Below are positions 1-5,869 of a stretch of DNA of 12,148 nucleotides, piece after piece. The stretch comes from Akkermansiaceae bacterium. GTDB taxonomy: Bacteria; Verrucomicrobiota; Verrucomicrobiia; Verrucomicrobiales; DEV007. Made by a program: the position numbers and the translations under genes. The notes beneath the pieces were generated by a model. The model worked only from the letters and a program-made list of their open reading frames with translations, was not told the DNA's origin and made no database searches. Where the stretch lies: the NCBI GenBank assembly GCA_024233085.1, contig JACKQC010000039.1:1-12148 (forward strand), in the 5' to 3' direction. Each line of letters begins with the position of its first letter. Position 1 is the first letter of the stretch.

Positions 1-415
1 CCAGCGGCAGGACGAACTCGAGCCGGGCGGGTTTTCCTCCGCCATCACCGCCGCGCTGGAGGAGTGCCTCGCCCTCGGAAAGCTCGACGGCCTGACCATC
101 GCCTCCTCCGACGGCCTCGTGGTCGCCGAAACCAGCCGACTGCCCAATTCCGAAATTATGGCCGCCATCGGTTCCGTCTTCGAATACGTCGCCGACCGCG
201 CCCAGCACACCGGCATCGTCACCGGCGTCGACGAGATGACGCTGCTCGGATCCGACGGCGAACTGGCCGTGGTCCGCTATTTTCCGAACCTGAACCGCCG
301 CTTTTTCCTCATGTCCTATGCCCGTCACCGCTGCGCCCACCGGCGCGTGACCAATCTCGCCCTGAGAAAATGCGGCGCCCTCCTCGAGCGCCGCTACGGG
401 CCCGCCGTCGCCTGA
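1..415 (+). CDS. Divergent Roadblock/LC7-like protein (5' end missing)
   Basis: The reading frame is open from base 2 to the TGA at 413-415, so at least 137 residues are present and the start lies upstream of the window. The fold reads as Roadblock/LC7: a helix rich in Ala/Leu/Glu, a strand with the 'DGLTIASSDGLVVAE' pattern typical of the family's first beta hairpin, a helix around 'AAIGSVFEYVADRA', a second hairpin ('GELAVVRYFPN' and 'RRFFLMSYA') and a basic last helix. Roadblock proteins are dimeric platforms that bind and regulate MglA/CvnD-like small GTPases in the cytoplasm. The next gene is a second Roadblock protein and a GTPase closes the cluster, which supports this reading. It is more basic and more divergent than its neighbour, with an Arg/His/Cys-rich C-terminal stretch. 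An internal GTG at 119 is not a credible start because it would cut the first hairpin. The family is inferred from the pattern, and a larger N-terminal domain cannot be excluded. Confidence 0.7.
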   Translation, partial: QRQDELEPGGFSSAITAALEECLALGKLDGLTIASSDGLVVAETSRLPNSEIMAAIGSVFEYVADRAQHTGIVTGVDEMTLLGSDGELAVVRYFPNLNRRFFLMSYARHRCAHRRVTNLALRKCGALLERRYGPAVA

Positions 416-466
416 CGCCTTTCCTTTCCAGAAAAAACAAACCAAAACCACAAACCCGAAAATACC

Positions 467-838
467 ATGGCCGCTTCGAAATCCGACGCTCTCAAAACCA
501 TCCTCAACACCCTCTCCGCCTCCAGTGGCGATATCGAGGCCTCCGCCGTCGTCTCCACCGACGGTCTCATGATCGCCTCCAACTTCCCCGCCGGTCTCGA
601 CGAGGATCGCGTCGCGGCCATGTCCGCCGCCCTTCTGGCGATGGGCGAGCGCTCCGCCGCCGAGCTGGAACGCGGCGAACTCGACCAGGTCTTCATCAAG
701 GGAGCCCGCGGCAACGTCGTCATGCTCGCCGCCGGGCACGAGGGCGTTCTCACCACCCTGACCACGCCCAACGCCAAGCTCGGGCTCGTCTTTCTCGACA
801 TGAAACGCGCCGCCGAGGAAATCTCCCGCATCATCTGA
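467..838 (+). CDS. Roadblock/LC7 domain protein (MglB/CvnB-like GTPase regulator)
   Basis: A 123-residue protein that is essentially one Roadblock/LC7 domain, the usual size for bacterial MglB/CvnB-like members. Visible elements are helix 1 (residues 5-19), a strand pair around 'IEASAVVSTDGLMIASNFP' (23-41), helix 2 rich in Ala and Met (47-65), a strand pair 'QVFIKGARGNVVMLAAG' (74-90) leading to 'AKLGLVFLDMK' (103-113), and a C-terminal helix ending in RII. Proteins of this family dimerise and act as GTPase-activating or scaffold partners of small Ras-like GTPases, as MglB does for MglA. It follows the upstream Roadblock gene by 51 bases and precedes a sensor globin, with a GTPase four genes downstream of the first. 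The ATG is preceded by an A-rich leader (about 428-464) and no Shine-Dalgarno motif. I see no catalytic residue or membrane segment. Family assignment is firm; the partner is inferred from the operon. Confidence 0.88.
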   Translation: MAASKSDALKTILNTLSASSGDIEASAVVSTDGLMIASNFPAGLDEDRVAAMSAALLAMGERSAAELERGELDQVFIKGARGNVVMLAAGHEGVLTTLTTPNAKLGLVFLDMKRAAEEISRII

Positions 839-911
839 GCGCCCCGCGCGCCTTCCTCCCCGCCGTCTTCTTCACCCCAGGCATCAATCATCCGGCCACC
901 GGCCTCAAACC

Positions 912-1529
912 ATGGCGACCGACGACACCGACTCCAAGGAATCGTGGCGATCCGTGCTCGAAAAGGCGAGGACCCTCACCGGCTTCACCGAGGAGGACGA
1001 ACAGATCCTCCAGGAAGCCTCCGAGGTGCTCCGCCCCTGCTCCGAGGAGATTGCCCAGGTCTTCTACGACACCCTCTACGGGTTCGCCCCGACCGCGGCG
1101 ATCTTCCGGGATCTCGACCAGGATCGCTCCGTCCGGGAGTCGACCCTGCGCCAATGGTTTGAGTCGCTGGTCAGCGGCCAGTACGACGACCGCTTCTGGA
1201 CCTGGCACTGGCTGGTCGGGCTCGTCCACGTCCAGCACCACGTCGAGCACGTGTTCGTCATGTCCATGATCGGGCGCGTCCAGACCGTGCTGGTGGGGAA
1301 GGCGTTCGAAATCTTCGAGGAAGCCTCCGCCGAGCGCGTCATCCAGGCCTTCATCCGCGTGACCAACTGCCTCGCCGCCCTCACCGTCGAGGCCTATCAT
1401 CACGAGTATCTCCACGCCGTCCGCGAGTCCGGCATGAAGGAACCGGTCCTCAACCGCATGGTCTCCATGGAGGTGAAGAAAAAGATCGAACAATACCGCC
1501 GCATCCTCGGGCCCTATCCCATCCATTAA
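912..1529 (+). CDS. Stand-alone protoglobin-type heme sensor globin
   Basis: A 205-residue protein matching the protoglobin/globin-coupled-sensor heme domain. The N-terminal part contains 'FYDTLYGFAPTAAIF' (51-65), the B-helix region of these globins; Tyr52 is a candidate distal residue. 'LRQWFESLVSGQYDDRFW' (79-96) leads into 'VGLVHVQHHVEHVF' (102-115), which corresponds to the family's proximal-histidine segment and makes His106 the expected heme ligand. Helices up to about residue 195 complete the domain. In globin-coupled sensors this domain binds O2, NO or CO and is fused to a methyl-accepting, diguanylate-cyclase or kinase output. Here no output domain follows and the protein ends at 'PYPIH', so signalling must go through a partner. 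The neighbours (two Roadblock proteins, a hemerythrin and a GTPase) suggest the partner is the GTPase switch. It is likely cytoplasmic, with no signal peptide. The ATG sits in an ACCATGG context without a Shine-Dalgarno sequence. Confidence 0.85.
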   Translation: MATDDTDSKESWRSVLEKARTLTGFTEEDEQILQEASEVLRPCSEEIAQVFYDTLYGFAPTAAIFRDLDQDRSVRESTLRQWFESLVSGQYDDRFWTWHWLVGLVHVQHHVEHVFVMSMIGRVQTVLVGKAFEIFEEASAERVIQAFIRVTNCLAALTVEAYHHEYLHAVRESGMKEPVLNRMVSMEVKKKIEQYRRILGPYPIH

Positions 1530-1559
1530 ACGCCGAAACCCTTTCCCATCACCAGAACC

Positions 1560-2168
1560 ATGAGCGAATCCATGAAAGTCGCCTGGTCCGACGCCCTCAG
1601 CACCGGCAACCGGGCCATCGACAACCAGCACAAATACCTCGTCGACATCATCAACGACCTCGCCGAGGCCATCGAGACCCGCCAGACCGGCCAGTCCCTC
1701 AAAAAAATCGTCAACCTCCTCCAGTACTACACGGAGTGGCACTTCTGCAAGGAGGAGGACTGCATGGACCGGCTCAAGTGCCCCGCCGCGCTGAAAAACA
1801 AGGACGCCCACGCCCAGTTCATCCAGACCTTCCTCGCCTTCCGCCGCGAACTGGAAAGCGGCGGCGATTCCCACGAAATCGCCACCCGCATGTACAAAAC
1901 CCTCGTCTCCTGGCTCGTCCAGCACATCCAGGGAATCGATTCCCAACTCGCCTACGTGTCCGGCGAGGGCGGTCTTCCCGCGGCGGCCGCGGCGGCGGCC
2001 ACACACACCGCGCCCGGCGCCGAGGCCGCGCCGGCACCCGAACCCGCTCCTGAGCCCGTGCCCGAGGCCGAACCCGCGCCAGCGCCGACTCCGGAACCCG
2101 CGCCCGCTCCTCCCGAAGCCAAACCCGCGCCCGAGCCGGAGAAAAAGTGGTGGCGTTTCGGCCGCTGA
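1560..2168 (+). CDS. Bacteriohemerythrin with Pro/Ala/Glu-rich C-terminal tail
   Basis: Residues 6-133 form a hemerythrin four-helix domain that binds a non-heme di-iron centre and thereby O2 or NO. Ligands seen are His24 (DNQH), His61 and Glu65 (WHFCKE, the HxxxE motif), His84 (DAHAQF), and His122 and Asp127 (QHIQGID). The usual HxxxH motif reads NxxxH here: Asn80 stands where the family has an iron-binding His. Residues 137-193 are a low-complexity Ala/Pro/Glu tail, probably an extended linker, ending in the basic aromatic tag EKKWWRFGR. The family is usually about 130-150 residues, so the 202-residue length comes from the tail. It lies 30 bases after the globin gene and 73 before the GTPase gene, suggesting co-transcription and a shared sensing role. 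No signal peptide is seen, so it is probably cytoplasmic. The ATG has an ACCATG context and no Shine-Dalgarno sequence. The fold is firm; metal occupancy and ligand are inference. Confidence 0.92.
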   Translation: MSESMKVAWSDALSTGNRAIDNQHKYLVDIINDLAEAIETRQTGQSLKKIVNLLQYYTEWHFCKEEDCMDRLKCPAALKNKDAHAQFIQTFLAFRRELESGGDSHEIATRMYKTLVSWLVQHIQGIDSQLAYVSGEGGLPAAAAAAATHTAPGAEAAPAPEPAPEPVPEAEPAPAPTPEPAPAPPEAKPAPEPEKKWWRFGR

Positions 2169-2241
2169 TGATGCAACAGCGTACGGAAGTTTCCGACGTG
2201 GCACCCCGACGGATGCCCGGTCGATTTCCGTCCCCGCGCTT

Positions 2242-2760
2242 ATGAGCCATCGCAAAATCATCTTCGCCGGCCCCGTCGGAGCCGGCAAAACCACCGCGAT
2301 CTGCACCGTCAGCGAGGTCGAGCCGATCCTCACCGATGTCGCCGCCTCCGACGACACCCGCAAACGCAAGGAAACCACCACCGTGGCCATGGACTACGGC
2401 CGCATCTCGCTGGAGGGCGGCGAGCGCGTCCATCTCTACGGCACGCCCGGCCAGGAGCGTTTCGATTTCATGTGGGAAATCCTCATCAAAGGCGGCGGCG
2501 GACTCATCCTCATGCTCGACAACGCGCGGCCCGATCCCCTGACCGATCTGCGCGCCTACGCCGAGTCGTTTTCGACCTTCATCAAGGAACAGCGACTGGT
2601 GATCGGCGTCACCCGCATGGACCTGAAAGGCGACCCCACCCTCGACGACTACCGCGAGTTCCTCGACATGGCCAGTCTCCACGCCCCCGTTCTGCCCGTG
2701 GACGCCCGCGACCGCGACGGGGTCATCGTCCTCATCGAGACCCTGCTGTCCCTGGCCTGA
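2242..2760 (+). CDS. Small Ras-like GTPase of the MglA/CvnD type
   Basis: A 172-residue single-domain P-loop GTPase. The G1/Walker A motif is GPVGAGKTT (10-18). The switch I region around KETTTVAMDYG (43-53) supplies the G2 threonine. G3 reads GTPGQERF (67-74), with Gly where Ras has Asp, followed by 'DFMW', a form I associate with the bacterial CvnD/conservon-like branch. G4 is TRMD (124-127) in place of NKxD, and G5 is probably VDAR (153-156). Such GTPases cycle between GDP and GTP forms and are controlled by Roadblock proteins; in other bacteria they set polarity or gate signalling. Here two Roadblock genes and two gas-binding sensors precede it on the same strand, so it is the probable output switch. 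The gene starts at ATG 2242 with no Shine-Dalgarno sequence, 73 bases after the hemerythrin stop. It is the last plus-strand gene before a convergent neighbour. The downstream effector is not in the window. Confidence 0.92.
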   Translation: MSHRKIIFAGPVGAGKTTAICTVSEVEPILTDVAASDDTRKRKETTTVAMDYGRISLEGGERVHLYGTPGQERFDFMWEILIKGGGGLILMLDNARPDPLTDLRAYAESFSTFIKEQRLVIGVTRMDLKGDPTLDDYREFLDMASLHAPVLPVDARDRDGVIVLIETLLSLA

Positions 2761-2770
2761 ATTCCCCGAC

Positions 2771-2805
2771 CCGACAGGGTTGACTCATTGACTTAACCCT
2801 GTTGG
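2771..2805. repeat. Palindrome between convergent genes (copy A; possible bidirectional terminator)
   Basis: The arms 2771-2781 and 2795-2805 form an 11-base-pair inverted repeat (core ACAGGGTT / AACCCTGT, one G-U wobble) around a 13-base loop that contains GACT twice. It lies in the 62-base gap between the convergent GTPase and M23 peptidase genes, where a terminator serving both strands is expected. No T-run follows on either strand, so intrinsic termination is doubtful. A closely similar palindrome occurs at 8615-8647 between divergent genes, which argues for a dispersed element. Confidence 0.6.
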
Positions 2806-2822
2806 ATCGACCGGGCCGCCGC

Positions 2823-3923
2823 TCAAAACGCCCCGGTCACCAACTGCACGTAGCGCGAGCCGGAGGCGGTGAGGGCCGCCTTGGACCCGGTGCCGTTGAT
2901 TCGGGCGAGGGTGTTGTAGGCGTGGTCGATCCGCGAGGATTTCACCCAGACGACGGCGGGATAGGCGATCTGGTGATCGCCCGGCTCGATGGCCAGCGGC
3001 ACGCCGGTGTCGGCGAAGGTGAACACCCACGAACGGTTGCCGTCGGCCTTCGCCATGTCGCGACCGAGCCACGGATAGCGCTTCAGCAGCTCGGGCGTGC
3101 CGCGATTGGGCACGGCGACCTTGTAGTAGGGCGCCGCCAGACTCAGGAACTGGGAGGCGGCGATGCCGGGATTGTCGCGATGGGAATGATACAGGCCGGC
3201 GAGATCGATGCCGGCGAGGTTGAAGCCGTTGTAGTTTCCGTGCCAGTTCCGAGTGGTGAAATGCTTGTCGTACCAGCCCTGGAAGCGGGAGCTGAGCATC
3301 ATCGCCAGCTCGACGTGGACGTGGGCGCGCTCGCGGTTGATGCCGGCGCCGGTATAGCCCATGCGGGCGACGCGCTGCCCGGCCTTGACGGGCTGGCCGG
3401 TCTCGATCATCACGGATTTCAGGTGGGCGTAGAGGGAGTAAAACGGGCCCTCGCCCCAGTCGTGCTGAATGACGACGTAGTTCCCGTAGTTCGAACGGGA
3501 GGAGACGGTGCTGACGTAAACGACCTTGCCGTCGGCGATGGCGAAGACGTCGTCGAGCGGTTCGCCGGCCTTGTCGCGTTTCACGGGGCGGATGTCGATG
3601 CCTTCGTGGAACTTGGTGAAGACGATGCCGGCGGCGGTGCGTTTCTGGTCGCGGACAAACCCGTAGCGGCCGCCGGACCAGGGCTTCGACCTCACTCCCT
3701 CGAAGGTGCGGTCGGTGTACTGGTAGAATTCCTCGGGATGCTCGGAAAAGATCGCCTTGTTCGCCGTCGGCAGCACCAGCCCGAGCGGCCCGCCGACCGC
3801 CACCGGCGGAGCCGCCGTGCCCAGCGTGAAAAGGACGGACGCGGCCGCGACAGCCGCGCGGGAACCGGCAAAGCGGTCACGCCGCCGCCAGGGCGGTGAA
3901 AAACAAAAAGTCGGGGAATACAT
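2823..3923 (-). CDS. Exported M23 (LytM-type) metallopeptidase
   Basis: A 366-residue protein. Residues 1-44 have a basic n-region (WRRRDRFAGSR) and an Ala/Val-rich hydrophobic segment, reading as a Sec signal peptide or membrane anchor. The peptidase core (about 86-205) carries the complete M23 signature: HEGID (His106, Asp110), the catalytic-side His167 in 'SLYAHL', and the HxH motif HVH (His201, His203). These residues bind zinc and cleave peptide bonds in peptidoglycan cross-links or small interpeptide substrates. 'DGKVVYV' and 'GQRVARMGYTG' are the usual beta-strand landmarks. A further 150 residues C-terminal to the core are not recognised. The enzyme is likely periplasmic and involved in cell-wall remodelling; all zinc residues are present, so it is probably active. 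It is the last gene of the minus-strand run, 136 bases after its upstream neighbour. The ATG has an ACCATG context without Shine-Dalgarno. Confidence 0.88.
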   Translation of the reverse strand: MYSPTFCFSPPWRRRDRFAGSRAAVAAASVLFTLGTAAPPVAVGGPLGLVLPTANKAIFSEHPEEFYQYTDRTFEGVRSKPWSGGRYGFVRDQKRTAAGIVFTKFHEGIDIRPVKRDKAGEPLDDVFAIADGKVVYVSTVSSRSNYGNYVVIQHDWGEGPFYSLYAHLKSVMIETGQPVKAGQRVARMGYTGAGINRERAHVHVELAMMLSSRFQGWYDKHFTTRNWHGNYNGFNLAGIDLAGLYHSHRDNPGIAASQFLSLAAPYYKVAVPNRGTPELLKRYPWLGRDMAKADGNRSWVFTFADTGVPLAIEPGDHQIAYPAVVWVKSSRIDHAYNTLARINGTGSKAALTASGSRYVQLVTGAF

Positions 3924-4059
3924 GGTGTCTGGCTGAGGGGAAAAGAAAAACGCCCCCGGCGGTCGCTCCCGCGCGGCGCCGTGACGGGGAAGGCGGAAAC
4001 GGCGCGGGCCGGGCCGGGTCGAGCCGGAAAAAATCGCGCGCGGACCTCCGCCTTCGCTT

Positions 4060-4596
4060 TCACTCGCGCGCGGGGCCCGGCGCGAGCGGTCCGTTGAGCG
4101 GAACGCCGCCCCCGGGAGCCTGGGCGATCGCCTGGTCGGCGTGGGGAAACTTGTTCTCGAAAGCCTTCAGATGCTGCTTGGTCAGGCCGTCCCAGACGAC
4201 GATGACGCCGTCGTCGATGGGACGGTCGATGAGCAGGGCGGTGTAGGGGGCGTTCGGGATGCGGACGCCGAGCAACTTGCCCGGATTGGTCAGGCAGAGG
4301 CCCTTGAGCGTCTCGCTGGCGTGGTTCTTGAGCTTGAAGCCGACTCCGTAGCTCTTGCCGTCCTTCGAGATGAAGGGATAGAAATAGGCGATGTCGTCGT
4401 CGGTGAATTCCGGGACGCGCTTGAAGTAATACTGGCGCCCCTCGGACCCGAGCTTGACGGGGGCGGAAAATTTCGGCGCCTCCTCGGCGGTGCCCTCGAC
4501 GTGGACGGTGATGAGGAAGGACTTGCTCTTTTTCCCGGCGGCCGGCGCGGCGAGCGGCATCGCCAGCGCCAGGATCGTTGCCAGCCAGAATTTCAT
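4060..4596 (-). CDS. Small exported protein of unknown function
   Basis: I take the ATG at 4596 as the start because it begins a clear signal peptide ('MKFWLATILALAMPLAAPAA', cleavage probable near residue 20). The open frame continues upstream, but there it lies in the shadow of the glycerate kinase gene. The product is 178 residues. After a Lys/Ser-rich junction ('GKKSKS') comes a mixed, strand-rich region: 'FLITVHVEGTAEEAPKF', then 'DDDIAYFYPFISKDGKSYG', then 'GVGFKLKNHASETL', ending in 'GVIVVWDGLTKQHLKAFENKFP' split over two elements. The last 20 residues are Pro/Gly-rich and probably disordered. I recognise no family or catalytic motif. It is likely periplasmic or outer-envelope. A weak AGTAGG lies just before the start, the closest to a Shine-Dalgarno on the minus strand. 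It sits 41 bases downstream of the glycerate kinase gene and 136 before the M23 gene, so co-transcription with either is possible. Confidence 0.7.
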   Translation of the reverse strand: MKFWLATILALAMPLAAPAAGKKSKSFLITVHVEGTAEEAPKFSAPVKLGSEGRQYYFKRVPEFTDDDIAYFYPFISKDGKSYGVGFKLKNHASETLKGLCLTNPGKLLGVRIPNAPYTALLIDRPIDDGVIVVWDGLTKQHLKAFENKFPHADQAIAQAPGGGVPLNGPLAPGPARE

Positions 4597-4637
4597 GCGC
4601 CTACTAGACCCCGGATCGGGCGCGCTTGCAACCGCCG

Positions 4638-5783
4638 TCATCGGCCGGCCGGCCGGGGCTTTTCCGGGCCGAAAAAACGGCGCGCTTCCCGGGCGGCAGT
4701 CGCGGCGAGCAGCTCGGCGGCACGCTCCAGAGAAGCCTCCAGCGGCAGGGCGCCGCGGTCGATGGCGGCGAAACCGTCGAACACCTCCCCCAGCGCCTCG
4801 GTGGCTCCTGGCTCCACCGCGCCGCCGAAAGCGAACACGGGTTTCCCCAGCGAGCGCGCCAACCGGGCGACGCCGGCGGGCGCCTTTCCGAAAAGGGTCT
4901 GCCGGTCCAGCCTTCCCTCTCCGGTGACCACCGCGTCCGCCCCCGCGATCGCCGCGGGCAGGTCGAGCGCCCCGGCCACCACGTCGAATCCGGGCCGCAA
5001 TTCGCCGCCGGCAAAACACAGGCAGCCAAAGCCAAGCCCGCCGGCCGCCCCGGCGCCGGGAACGTCGGCCGCCGCCGCGCCGCGGCCGCCGAGCAGGGAA
5101 ACCAGGCGCCTCAGCCGCCCCTCGTGCGCCCCGAGGTCGGCGGGCGTCACGCCTTTCTGCGGTCCATAGACGCGGGTGCAGCCGTCGTCCCCGAGAAGCG
5201 GATTGGCCACGTCGCAGGCGACCGTCAGCGGCGGCGGGGAAACGGCGCGCGAGGCGTCGATCGCGACGGTTTCGTCGAGCCGGGCGGGCAGATCGGCGAT
5301 TTCGAGCCCCTCCGCGTCGAGAAAACGCCAGCCCAGCGCCCGCGCCATGCCGGCGCCGCCGTCGTTCGTCGCGCTGCCGCCGATCCCGAGCAGGATTCGT
5401 TTCGCGCCCGTCCCGGCGGCGTGCCGCATCAGCTCACCCGTGCCAAAGGTCGAGGCCCGCCACGGGTCGCGCTGGTTTTCGGCCACCCGCCAGAGGCCGG
5501 AAGCCTCCGCCATTTCCATCACCGCCGTGTCGCCGCCGTCGATGAGCGCGTACCCGGCCGTGACCGGCCGTCCGAGGGGATCGGACACCGCGGCCTCGAT
5601 CCAGCGGCCGCCTTTCGCGTCGAGAATCGCCCGGGCCATGCCTTCCCCGCCGTCGGCGACAGGCAGCAGGCCGCATTCGGCCACATCGCCCAGCCCGCGC
5701 GCCAAACCGGTCGCGATGGCCTCGCAGGCTTCGCGACCGGTGAGGGATCCTTTGAATTTGTCGCTGGCGACCAGGATGCGCAT
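4638..5783 (-). CDS. glxK: Glycerate kinase (GlxK/GarK family)
   Basis: A 381-residue cytoplasmic enzyme matching the GlxK/GarK glycerate kinase family, which phosphorylates D-glycerate with ATP (to 2-phosphoglycerate in the GlxK/GarK branch), linking glyoxylate, glycerate or sugar-acid breakdown to glycolysis. Landmarks run in family order: 'SDKFKGSLT' (7-15), 'PVADGGEG' (41-48), 'STFGTGEL' (111-118), the nucleotide/substrate loop 'GIGGSATNDGGAGMARALG' (133-151), 'CDVANPLLG' (190-198), 'YGPQKG' (206-211), 'GGLGFG' (248-253) and 'TGEGRLDRQTLFGKAP' (287-302). The length is normal for the family and no key motif is lost. The ATG at 5783 begins directly with the conserved N-terminus, so the start is secure although no Shine-Dalgarno sequence is present. 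No glyoxylate or glycerate pathway gene lies beside it, so its place in the run is probably coincidental or part of a looser operon. The symbol names the family and does not imply orthology. Confidence 0.93.
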   Translation of the reverse strand: MRILVASDKFKGSLTGREACEAIATGLARGLGDVAECGLLPVADGGEGMARAILDAKGGRWIEAAVSDPLGRPVTAGYALIDGGDTAVMEMAEASGLWRVAENQRDPWRASTFGTGELMRHAAGTGAKRILLGIGGSATNDGGAGMARALGWRFLDAEGLEIADLPARLDETVAIDASRAVSPPPLTVACDVANPLLGDDGCTRVYGPQKGVTPADLGAHEGRLRRLVSLLGGRGAAAADVPGAGAAGGLGFGCLCFAGGELRPGFDVVAGALDLPAAIAGADAVVTGEGRLDRQTLFGKAPAGVARLARSLGKPVFAFGGAVEPGATEALGEVFDGFAAIDRGALPLEASLERAAELLAATAAREARRFFGPEKPRPAGR

Positions 5784-5869
5784 CGCGGTGTCGGGCTTGT
5801 TTTGACGGGACTAACAGGATGGGAAACGATTTTTCGCGGGCATCCGGCGATCGTTCCCGTCCAAAAAAC

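Noticed and set aside
64..1269. 401-codon plus-strand frame over the Roadblock and globin genes
   Set aside because: The translation is dominated by Arg, Pro, His and Thr, typical of a shifted frame in GC-rich DNA. It overlaps three recognisable genes.
888..2390. 500-codon minus-strand frame across the globin and hemerythrin genes
   Set aside because: The product is Gly/Val/Asp/Leu-biased with repeated segments mirroring the Pro/Ala/Glu tail on the other strand. The plus-strand genes have clear families.
2802..3899. 365-codon plus-strand frame over the M23 gene
   Set aside because: It is the antisense shadow of a peptidase with all active-site residues; its own translation has no motif.
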